Origin: Pseudomonas fontis
GTDB taxonomy: Bacteria; Pseudomonadota; Gammaproteobacteria; Pseudomonadales; Pseudomonadaceae
Length of the DNA: 42,954 nucleotides
Direction: 5' to 3'
Assembly (NCBI RefSeq): GCF_028656955.1
Contig: NZ_JAMDGY010000034.1
Coordinates: 1 to 42,954 of the forward strand
Below the pieces are notes generated by a model that saw nothing but the letters and a program-made list of their open reading frames with translations, had not been told where the DNA came from and did not search any database. The position numbers were made by a program, and so were the translations under genes. The stretch's first letter is position 1. Each line of letters starts with the position of its first letter. Shown one piece after another: positions 1-6,448 of the stretch.

Positions 1-68
1 CCTTGCCGGCACCTACCACAAATGCGGTTTCAGCCAGATCCTGTGGGAGCCGGCCTTGCCGGCGATGG
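1..68. repeat. REP element (pair cut by window edge)
   Basis: Bases 41-66 carry the P. putida-type REP core GTGGGAGCCGGCCTTGCCGG followed by CGAT. Bases 1-10 (CCTTGCCGGC) look like the tail of a second unit truncated by the window start. The element lies just beyond the stop codon of the minus-strand HDOD gene. The same core recurs at 11147-11232 and 28483-28567. Confidence 0.75.
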
Positions 69-81
69 GGTCACCTCGGTC

Positions 82-1290
82 TCAAGCCTTGCGCAACCGC
101 CCCAATTCAACCATCCCCACCTTCAACAACCTAGCCGCCCGACTGTCTGCCAGCGGCTCCAGCCCCTGATCCGCCGGCAAGCGCGCCAGCTGCCCGCACA
201 GGTTCATTACCAGGTCTTCGCGCTGATACACCCCGCCACCCAGCTGGTACACCGCTGCGATCAACTCACGCAGCTCCAGCGGCAAACGCCAGCGCGTACG
301 CAACGCCGAGCCATACGCCGCGCCATATTCGTTCAGCGACAGCTCGATGGCATCCTCATCCAGTTCACCTCCAGCCTGCTGCCACTCCTGCAAAACCCGC
401 AACAACGCCAGGTCCCCCAGGCAATGCAGCAACCCCGCGCAATAACAACGCTCCTGCTCAAGCTCCAGCATCCTCGCCAGCGTGCGCGCGTATTCGGCGG
501 TGTGCAGCGACATGTCCCAGAAGTGCGCGGCATTTTGCGCCAGCAACGGGTCTGTCAGCTTGGCACTGCGCTTGAGCGTCAAGCCCAGTATCAGGTTCAT
601 GCTCTGGGTGGTGCCCAGCTTGTTCAGCGCTTGCATCAACGTCTGCACCGCACCATCGCGGTGCAAGGCCGCGCTGTTGGCCGCCGCAATCAACACCGCC
701 GTGATCTGCGGGTCACCGCGCAGCTCCTCCTCCAGCACCTTCAAATTCAAACCCTGCGGGTTCAACGCCCGCTTCACCGCCTGCTTCACATCGGCAATCA
801 ACGGCCCGCCATCCGCCGTGGCGCGGTGATCTTCCAGGTAGCGCGACAGGGTGATCCCCGGGCGCAACGGCACCACCAGGCAAGCGATCTGCTCGCCCAC
901 CTTGAGCAGCAGCTCCTCCAGCCGACGGCGCAGCAGCTCCATGTCCAGCGGCTTGCTCAGGTACGCCGTAGGCGCCAGTGGCAGCGCCTCGCGCACGCTG
1001 GCACTGTCGCTGCGGCTACTGAGCAGAATGAACGGCAAGGCCGGCTGCCGGCGCTTGGCGCGCACATTGCGCAGCAAGTCCAGGCCATCGAGCCCCGGCA
1101 GTTCACGGGCGGCGATAATCAGGTCAGGTTGGCTGGCCAGTGCGGCCAGCGCCTCGTGGCCATCGGCACAGACCTGCATGCGGGCGTCGCAGCGTACATC
1201 GAGCACCAACTGGGTCAGCATGTCACGCACCCACGGGTCACCCTCCGCGATCAGCACACAAGGCGCCGCCGCTATGTCTTCAACAGTCAT
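82..1290 (-). CDS. Pseudo-receiver / HDOD domain protein
   Basis: The 402-residue protein has an N-terminal response-regulator receiver fold (about residues 10-130) followed by an HDOD domain (about 150-390) containing LLHCLGDLALL. I chose the ATG at 1290 because AGGAG lies 7 nt upstream; an in-frame start at 1314 has no such site. The receiver keeps the acidic pair (E16, D18), S92 and the conserved Lys (K113 in YLSKP), but the phospho-acceptor position before LPGLDG is Ala61 (IIAARELPG). It is therefore probably not phosphorylated in the usual way. HDOD domains lack the catalytic His-Asp of HD phosphodiesterases and usually work by protein-protein contacts in signalling. The target is unknown. 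It is a separate unit from gabT, whose terminator lies between them. Confidence 0.85.
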   Translation of the reverse strand: MTVEDIAAAPCVLIAEGDPWVRDMLTQLVLDVRCDARMQVCADGHEALAALASQPDLIIAARELPGLDGLDLLRNVRAKRRQPALPFILLSSRSDSASVREALPLAPTAYLSKPLDMELLRRRLEELLLKVGEQIACLVVPLRPGITLSRYLEDHRATADGGPLIADVKQAVKRALNPQGLNLKVLEEELRGDPQITAVLIAAANSAALHRDGAVQTLMQALNKLGTTQSMNLILGLTLKRSAKLTDPLLAQNAAHFWDMSLHTAEYARTLARMLELEQERCYCAGLLHCLGDLALLRVLQEWQQAGGELDEDAIELSLNEYGAAYGSALRTRWRLPLELRELIAAVYQLGGGVYQREDLVMNLCGQLARLPADQGLEPLADSRAARLLKVGMVELGRLRKA

Positions 1291-1381
1291 CGGTCTCTCC
1301 TGACAGCTTTGCACGCGTTCCAGTGCACCTTCCTGGGTGTCTCGTTAGGGAAACCTTAGCGCTCACACATTCATTTGGGCG

Positions 1382-1408
1382 AAAAAAAACCCGCCGAAGC
1401 GGGTTTTT
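1382..1408 (-). terminator. Intrinsic terminator of gabT
   Basis: Read on the minus strand, an 8-bp stem (AAACCCGC / GCGGGTTT) closes a 4-nt loop and is followed by a run of eight T. It starts 18 nt past the gabT stop codon. Confidence 0.9.
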
Positions 1409-1425
1409 CTCTAGCCGGTCACAGT

Positions 1426-2709
1426 TTACGCAAGTTCGTCGAAGCACTCGGCGATGATTGCCAGACCTTGGTCCAGTTGTTCATCAGGCGAGGTCAGCGG
1501 AACCAGGATACGCAGGACGTTGCCGTAGGTGCCGCACGACAGCAGGATCAGACCCTTGTCACGCGCCTTGGCCACAACCGAGGCCACTGCAGCAGCGTTC
1601 GGTACCAGGGAGCCGGCTTTCTCGACGACTTCGATGGCGATCATCGAACCCAGTGCACGCACTTCACCGATGATTGGGTGCTTGGCCTGGATCTGCTTCA
1701 GGCCGGCAACCAGACGCTCGCCAACAGCCTGGCTGCGTTCCAGCAGTTTCTCTTCTTCGAACACTTCCATCACGGCCAGGGCCGCAGCGCAAGCGATCGG
1801 GCTACCGGCGTAGGTGCCGCCCAGGCCGCCTGGTGCGATGGCGTCCATGTACTCGGCCTTGCCGCACACACCGGCCAGTGGGAAGCCACCAGCGATGGAT
1901 TTGGCGAAGGTGGTCAGGTCAGGCGCAACGCCCATCTGTTCCATGGCGAAGAAGGTGCCGGTACGGCCAGCGCCAGTCTGCACTTCGTCAGCGATCAGCA
2001 GGATGCCGTGCTGGTCGCACAGGGCACGCAGACGCTTCATGAACTCTTTAGGTGCAACGTAGAAACCACCTTCGCCCTGCACTGGCTCGAGGATGATCGC
2101 CGCGATGTCACGGGCTTCAGCGTCGTTCTTGAAGATGCGTTCGATCGAAGCGATCGAGTCGTCAATGCTCACGCCGTGCAGTTCGTTCGGGTACAGCGCG
2201 CGGAAGATACCGCCTGGCATCAGGCCCATGCCGGCCGAGTACGGTACGACTTTGCCGGTCAGACCCAGGGTCATCATGGTACGGCCGTGGTAAGCGCCGG
2301 TGAAGGCGATCACGCCAGCACGGCCGGTAGCGGCACGGGCGATCTTGATGGCGTTTTCAACGGCTTCGGAACCGGTGGTGACCAGCAGGGTTTTCTTGGC
2401 GAAGTCGCCTGGCACGCGAGCGTTGATCTTCTCGCAGACTTCTACGTACGGCTCGTAAGCCAGTACCTGGAAGCAGGTGTGGGTCAGCTTGTGCAGTTGA
2501 GCTTCAACGGCAGCGATGACTTTCGGGTGCAGGTGACCGGTGTTCAGTACCGCGATGCCGCCGGCGAAGTCGATGAACTCGCGGCCTTCAACGTCGGTCA
2601 CGGTGGCGTTTTTCGCCGAGTCGGCGAAGATCGGGTGGATCTGGCCAACACCGCGTGGAACAGCGGCGACACGACGTTGCATCAGGGATTCGTTGGTCTT
2701 CTTGCTCAT
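1426..2709 (-). CDS. gabT: 4-aminobutyrate aminotransferase (GabT)
   Basis: This 427-residue class-III aminotransferase transfers the amino group of GABA to 2-oxoglutarate, giving succinate semialdehyde and glutamate in the cytosol. It uses PLP. The PLP-contact segment GSEAVENAIKIAR, the EPVQGEGGFYV segment, the ADEVQTGAGRTG block with the PLP-ring Asp, and the Schiff-base Lys in FAKSIAGGFPLAG are all present. Length and full colinearity fit GabT. The start at 2709 has GAGG about 6 nt upstream. It lies 179 bp downstream of gabD on the same strand, with a terminator-like hairpin in the gap, so it may be read by partial read-through or from its own promoter. A role in 5-aminovalerate metabolism (DavT) is the main alternative, since DavT and GabT are close homologues in Pseudomonas; the partner gene is likewise then called davD. 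Confidence 0.93.
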   Translation of the reverse strand: MSKKTNESLMQRRVAAVPRGVGQIHPIFADSAKNATVTDVEGREFIDFAGGIAVLNTGHLHPKVIAAVEAQLHKLTHTCFQVLAYEPYVEVCEKINARVPGDFAKKTLLVTTGSEAVENAIKIARAATGRAGVIAFTGAYHGRTMMTLGLTGKVVPYSAGMGLMPGGIFRALYPNELHGVSIDDSIASIERIFKNDAEARDIAAIILEPVQGEGGFYVAPKEFMKRLRALCDQHGILLIADEVQTGAGRTGTFFAMEQMGVAPDLTTFAKSIAGGFPLAGVCGKAEYMDAIAPGGLGGTYAGSPIACAAALAVMEVFEEEKLLERSQAVGERLVAGLKQIQAKHPIIGEVRALGSMIAIEVVEKAGSLVPNAAAVASVVAKARDKGLILLSCGTYGNVLRILVPLTSPDEQLDQGLAIIAECFDELA

Positions 2710-2825
2710 GATGTCCTCATTTCGCCAGCACAGTGGCGCGATTCAGTCTGGGCGGCCGGTATTCAACTGCAACAGCATTCGTTGATCGACTGCTGCAGGG
2801 GCCAGGCTGCCGGATGTTTCGGTGT

Positions 2826-2864
2826 AAAAAAGGCCAGCGAGACGGCGCTCTCGCGTCCCGCTGG
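2826..2864 (-). terminator. Terminator or attenuator between gabD and gabT
   Basis: Read on the minus strand, an 11-bp stem (one G-U pair) at 2864-2854 and 2844-2834 encloses a 9-nt loop and is followed by CC and six T (2831-2826). This is a standard intrinsic-terminator layout placed inside an apparent operon. Confidence 0.75.
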
Positions 2865-2888
2865 CAGAGGCAAAGCCTTACCGGTGGA

Positions 2889-4331
2889 TCAGACGCTGAT
2901 GCACAGGTATTTGATTTCCAGGTAGTCCTCGATGCCGTACTTGGAGCCTTCACGGCCCAGGCCCGACGCCTTGATACCACCGAACGGCGCGACCTCGTTG
3001 GAGATCAGGCCGGTGTTGATGCCAACCATGCCGTATTCCAGCGCTTCGGCAACACGGAACACACGGCTGATGTCGCGGGCGTAGAAGTACGACGCCAGGC
3101 CGAATTCGGTGTCGTTGGACATGGCGATGACTTCGGCCTCGTCCTTGAAGCGGAACAGCGGCGCCAGTGGGCCGAAGGTTTCTTCCTTGGCCACGGCAGC
3201 GTTTTTCGGTACATCAACCAGGATGGTCGGCTCGAAGAAGTTGCCTTCGATCAGCTTGCCACCGCTCAGTACCTTGGCGCCTTTGCTCACCGCGTCGGCG
3301 ATGTGCTCTTGCACCTTGGCCACGGCCTTGCCGTCGATCAGCGGGCCGGTGGTGGTGCCTTCTTCCAGACCGTTGCCGATCTTCAGCTTGGCCACGGCGG
3401 CCTTGAGCTTCTCGGCGAACTGCTCGTAGACGCCGTCCTGCACGTAGATACGGTTGGCGCAGACGCAGGTCTGGCCGTTGTTGCGGTACTTGGAGATGAT
3501 CGCGCCGTCGACGGCCTTGTCCAGGTCGGCGTCGTCGAACACGATGAACGGCGCGTTGCCGCCCAGCTCCAGGGAAACCTTCTTGATGTCCTTGGCGCAT
3601 TCAGCCATCAGCTGGCGGCCGATTTCGGTCGAGCCGGTGAAGGACAGCTTGCGCACGATCGGGTTGCCGGTCAGCTCGCTGCCGATGTCGCCGGCGCTGC
3701 CGGTCACCACGCTCAGCACGCCAGCCGGGATGCCGGCGCGGGTGGCCAGTTCAACCAGGGCCAGGGCCGAGTACGGGGTTTGCGAAGCAGGCTTGAGCAC
3801 CATGGTGCAGCCAGCGGCCAGGGCCGGGCCGGCTTTACGGGTGATCATCGCGGCCGGGAAGTTCCACGGGGTAATGGCCGCGGTCACGCCGATAGGCTGC
3901 TTGATGACGATCAGGCGCTTGTCTGGCTGGTGGCCAGGGATGGTGTCGCCGTAGACGCGCTTGGCTTCTTCGGCGAACCACTCGATGAACGAGGCGGCAT
4001 AGACGATTTCGCCCTTGGCTTCGGCCAATGGCTTGCCTTGCTCGGAGGTCATCAGGCGGGCCAGGTCGTCCTGGTGCTCGATCATCAGTTCGAACCAGCG
4101 GCGCAGCTTGCCGGCACGCTCTTTGGCGGTCAGTGCACGCCAGGCCGGCAGGGCCTTGTCGGCCGCTTCGATGGCGCGGCGGGTTTCAGCGGCGCCCATT
4201 TTCGGCACGGAGCCGAGGATCTCGCCGGTGGCCGGGTTGTTGACCTGGATGGTCTGACCGTTGTCCGCGTCCAGCCACTCACCGTTGATGAAGGCTTGCT
4301 GGCGGAACAACTGGGCGTCTTTAAGCTGCAT
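2889..4331 (-). CDS. gabD: Succinate-semialdehyde dehydrogenase, NADP+ (GabD)
   Basis: This 480-residue aldehyde dehydrogenase oxidises succinate semialdehyde to succinate and so feeds GABA carbon into the TCA cycle after GabT. Visible family landmarks are the cofactor segment ITPWNFPAAMITRK, FTGSTEIG, the general-base Glu in VSLELGGNAPF, and the nucleophile Cys in GQTCVCANR. The second Cys two residues on is typical of GabD. The length equals the usual GabD size. The start at 4331 has AGGAAG upstream. It is the first gene of the gabD-gabT unit. A candidate TACAAT -10 lies on the minus strand at 4382-4377, and palindromes lie upstream at 4394-4411 and 4529-4548. DavD (glutarate semialdehyde dehydrogenase) is a possible alternative name. 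Confidence 0.93.
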   Translation of the reverse strand: MQLKDAQLFRQQAFINGEWLDADNGQTIQVNNPATGEILGSVPKMGAAETRRAIEAADKALPAWRALTAKERAGKLRRWFELMIEHQDDLARLMTSEQGKPLAEAKGEIVYAASFIEWFAEEAKRVYGDTIPGHQPDKRLIVIKQPIGVTAAITPWNFPAAMITRKAGPALAAGCTMVLKPASQTPYSALALVELATRAGIPAGVLSVVTGSAGDIGSELTGNPIVRKLSFTGSTEIGRQLMAECAKDIKKVSLELGGNAPFIVFDDADLDKAVDGAIISKYRNNGQTCVCANRIYVQDGVYEQFAEKLKAAVAKLKIGNGLEEGTTTGPLIDGKAVAKVQEHIADAVSKGAKVLSGGKLIEGNFFEPTILVDVPKNAAVAKEETFGPLAPLFRFKDEAEVIAMSNDTEFGLASYFYARDISRVFRVAEALEYGMVGINTGLISNEVAPFGGIKASGLGREGSKYGIEDYLEIKYLCISV

Positions 4332-4376
4332 GTCGGCTTCCTTAACAGCACCGCGTAGGAACGGGGCGAATTATTG

Positions 4377-4411
4377 ATTGTAAAAAAGGAGAGCGTTTGA
4401 AATCTCAAACG
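4377..4411 (-). promoter_or_regulatory. gabD promoter region with inverted repeat
   Basis: A TACAAT -10-like hexamer lies on the minus strand at 4382-4377, about 46 bp before the gabD ATG. Immediately upstream is a perfect 7-bp inverted repeat, CGTTTGA-AATC-TCAAACG (4394-4411), placed where an operator would overlap the promoter. I did not find a convincing -35 at 17 bp spacing. Confidence 0.45.
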
Positions 4412-4528
4412 AATCCTAGGATCAACGGCAAAAAAGGACAATAGGGTGTTCGAAAAAAAGAACAAAACGTTCAAGCTTTCCGTCGTTTTTCGGATCAACG
4501 ACAGGTATAGACCCTAATGTGTGCGAAA

Positions 4529-4548
4529 TCGAACACAGCAGTGTTCGA
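4529..4548. promoter_or_regulatory. Perfect palindrome, likely regulator site
   Basis: TCGAACAC-AGCA-GTGTTCGA is a perfect 8-bp inverted repeat. Related half-sites occur nearby at 4457-4473 (TGTTC, 8 nt, GAACA). It lies between the gabD promoter and the tRNA-Arg gene. The regulator is not identifiable from sequence. Confidence 0.45.
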
Positions 4549-4592
4549 CGATGGACGGGGCAGGGTGAGATGGGTATCATGGCGCCCGCATT

Positions 4593-4669
4593 GCACTCGT
4601 AGCTCAGCTGGATAGAGTACTGCCCTCCGAAGGCAGGGGTCGTGGGTTCGAATCCCGCCGAGTGCACCA
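4593..4669 (+). tRNA. tRNA-Arg (anticodon CCG)
   Basis: The cloverleaf is complete. The acceptor stem is GCACTCG/CGAGTGC, the anticodon stem CTGCC/GGCAG holds the loop CTCCGAA, and the T arm is GTGGG-TTCGAAT-CCCGC. A genomically encoded ACCA 3' end follows. Loop positions 34-36 read CCG, which decodes the Arg codon CGG. A TATCAT -10-like box at 4575-4580 followed by a GC-rich stretch suits a stable-RNA promoter. Confidence 0.97.
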
Positions 4670-4711
4670 TCTATTAGGGCTGGATCTGTCCCAGATAATC
4701 TAGCCCCCGAG

Positions 4712-4740
4712 AAGCCCGCCCTGTGCGGGCTTTCTTGTTT
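4712..4740 (+). terminator. Intrinsic terminator of tRNA-Arg
   Basis: AAGCCCGC and GCGGGCTT form an 8-bp stem with a 5-nt loop, followed by a T-rich tail. It begins 43 nt after the tRNA. Confidence 0.88.
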
Positions 4741-4850
4741 CTGGCCTGAGCGACCCCGGGCAACTCAGCCGGCGCTTGCCATGTTCAATCGCCAAGCTAT
4801 AGGATGCGATGAATTCTCAAATGCACTGAGTTTTCATAAAGGGGCTTGCC

Positions 4851-5366
4851 GTGTCGCCATCCTCCGCTCCCCCCTCTTCGCCGCTGGACGTCCAGACCCT
4901 TTACCTCGATCACCACGCCTGGCTGGTCGACTGGCTGCGCAAGCGCCTGAGGCACCGCGACAATGCCGCCGACCTCGCGCATGACACGTTCGTAAAGATT
5001 CTCGGCAAACCGCAACGGCTCAGCGAAGTGCGCCAGCCACGGGCCTGGCTGAGCACCGTGGCCAACGGCCTGCTGATCGACCGCGTACGTCGGCAACGGG
5101 TTGAGCGTGCCTACCTGGAAGCGATTTCGCACATTCCAGAAGCACTGGTGCCGCCACCGGAAACGCAATTGATGCTGATGGAAACGCTGGCGCGCATCGA
5201 CCAATTGCTCGATGGCCTTGCGCCCAAGGTTCGTGCCGCTTTCCTGCTCTCTCGCCTGGAAGGCTTGGGCCACAAAGAAATTGCCATGCGCCTGGGGGTG
5301 AGCCTGCGCTCGGTGGAAAAATACATGGTCAGCGCCATCCGTCACTGTTATCTGGCCCAACGATGA
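4851..5366 (+). CDS. FecI-type ECF sigma factor
   Basis: This 171-residue ECF sigma factor would direct RNA polymerase to the promoter of its partner outer-membrane receptor. Region 2 is seen as LYLDHHAWLVDWLRKRL, then DNAADLAHDTFVKIL and PRAWLSTVANGLLIDRVRR. Region 4 is LLSRLEGLGHKEIAMRLGVSLRSVEKYM, the helix-turn-helix that reads the -35 element. I use the GTG start at 4851 because AAAGGGG precedes it by 6 nt. The stop overlaps the fecR-like start by 4 nt (ATGA), indicating translational coupling. Genes of this type are normally iron-repressed by Fur. I see only a poor Fur-like match upstream (see the rejected items). Confidence 0.92.
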   Translation: MSPSSAPPSSPLDVQTLYLDHHAWLVDWLRKRLRHRDNAADLAHDTFVKILGKPQRLSEVRQPRAWLSTVANGLLIDRVRRQRVERAYLEAISHIPEALVPPPETQLMLMETLARIDQLLDGLAPKVRAAFLLSRLEGLGHKEIAMRLGVSLRSVEKYMVSAIRHCYLAQR

Positions 5367-6352
5367 GCGCCGCGCCCGCCCCTGAGCTGCCCGAAAAAAT
5401 CCTCGACCAAGCCATTGGATGGCTGGTGCGCATGCAATCTGGCAACGTCTCCGATCAGACCCGCAGCGCTTGCGCACGCTGGCGCCAGGCGGACCTGCTG
5501 CATGAAGCCGCCTGGCAGGCATTGCAGGCAAGCGAGCGGGATTTTCAGCGCATCGGCGGCTTGCAGGGCATCTGCGGTGAGGTGGCAATCGACACCCTCG
5601 AGCGTCTGCAAAGCGCCCGGCACAGCCGCCGCAACGCGCTCAAGCTGCTCGGCCTCGGCACGATGGCCGGCGCCATGGGCGGCTGGGGATTGAACGAGCG
5701 CCCACTGTCGACCTGGGGTGCGGACTATGTGACCGGCGTGGGGGAGCGTCGACCGTTCAACCTCAGCGACGGTACGCGGCTGCAACTGAACACGGCCAGT
5801 GCAGTGGACGTGCAGTTCAGTGCGCAGCGGCGGCTGATCAACCTGCGCCGTGGCGAAATTTTCATCGACACCGGCAACGACGCGGCCAGCCCCACAGGGC
5901 GTCGCGAGTTTTGGGTGCACAGCCCGCACGCACGCTTGCAAGCGTTGGGAACCGCCTTCGCGGTACGCCAGTTGCCACACGCTTCACGCCTGCGTGTCGA
6001 GCAGCATGCGGTGGTTATCCACAGCCACGCGCAGCAGATCCGGGTAGAGGCTGGCGAAGAGTATCTGATCACCGCCGAGGGCTGCCGCAAGGTCGAAGGC
6101 AACCCGATGCATTCCAGTGCCTGGACCCAAGGCCAACTCGTAGCCAGGCGCATGCGCCTGCGCGACCTTGCCGCCGAGCTTGCGCGCTACCGCCATGGCT
6201 GGTTGAGCTGCGACCCGCAGATTGCCGAGCTGCACGTCTCGGGGGTGTTCCAGCTCGATGACATCGACCAGGCCTTGAGCGCCGTGGCAGATCACTTGCC
6301 GGTGCGCATCGAGCGCTTCACCTCACTGTGGAGCCGTATCGTCGCGCGCTAA
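5363..6352 (+). CDS. FecR-family anti-sigma / sigma regulator
   Basis: This 329-residue inner-membrane protein relays the occupied state of the TonB receptor to the ECF sigma. The N-terminal cytoplasmic part (about residues 1-75, DUF4880-like, with WQALQASERDFQRIGGLQG) would bind the sigma factor. A short hydrophobic segment, LGLGTMAGAMGGWGL (about 96-110), would span the membrane. The periplasmic FecR domain follows, with the typical GERRPFNLSDGTRLQLNTAS and RLINLRRGEIFIDTG blocks. The C-terminal domain (VSGVFQLDDIDQALSAVADHLPV) is STN-like, as in other FecR proteins. It overlaps the sigma gene by 4 nt and precedes the receptor by 96 nt, the classical order. Confidence 0.92.
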   Translation: MSAAPAPELPEKILDQAIGWLVRMQSGNVSDQTRSACARWRQADLLHEAAWQALQASERDFQRIGGLQGICGEVAIDTLERLQSARHSRRNALKLLGLGTMAGAMGGWGLNERPLSTWGADYVTGVGERRPFNLSDGTRLQLNTASAVDVQFSAQRRLINLRRGEIFIDTGNDAASPTGRREFWVHSPHARLQALGTAFAVRQLPHASRLRVEQHAVVIHSHAQQIRVEAGEEYLITAEGCRKVEGNPMHSSAWTQGQLVARRMRLRDLAAELARYRHGWLSCDPQIAELHVSGVFQLDDIDQALSAVADHLPVRIERFTSLWSRIVAR

Positions 6353-6414
6353 ACCGGATGCCTCGATTGTTTAAAAAAAACAGTGCGGTTTTTTTCGAGC
6401 ACTTCGGCAAATAG

Positions 6415-6431
6415 GAAAACATCCTGTTTTC
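6415..6431. promoter_or_regulatory. Inverted repeat at the receptor ribosome-binding region
   Basis: GAAAACA-TCC-TGTTTTC is a perfect 7-bp inverted repeat ending 3 nt before the AAGGAG of the receptor gene. It could be an operator or an RNA hairpin next to the ribosome-binding site. Confidence 0.3.
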
Positions 6432-6448
6432 GCAAGGAGTCGCCGTAC

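Noticed and set aside
22..1359. Long plus-strand open frame opposite the HDOD gene
   Set aside because: The protein is Gln/Arg-rich with no family resemblance, while the minus strand has clear receiver and HDOD domains. It is a shadow frame of GC-rich coding DNA.
4422..4670. Minus-strand frame with [12 protein letters not shown]
   Set aside because: This sequence is the antisense translation of the tRNA-Arg gene, a well-known false ORF.
4808..4826. Possible Fur box before the ECF sigma gene
   Set aside because: GATGAATTCTCAAATGCAC matches fewer than half of the 19-mer consensus positions. The biology makes a Fur site likely, but this match is too weak to call.
6369..6395. A-tract / T-tract hairpin between fecR-like gene and receptor
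   Set aside because: The stem is almost entirely A-T with a 4-6 nt loop. It could be a weak terminator, but the structure is not convincing.
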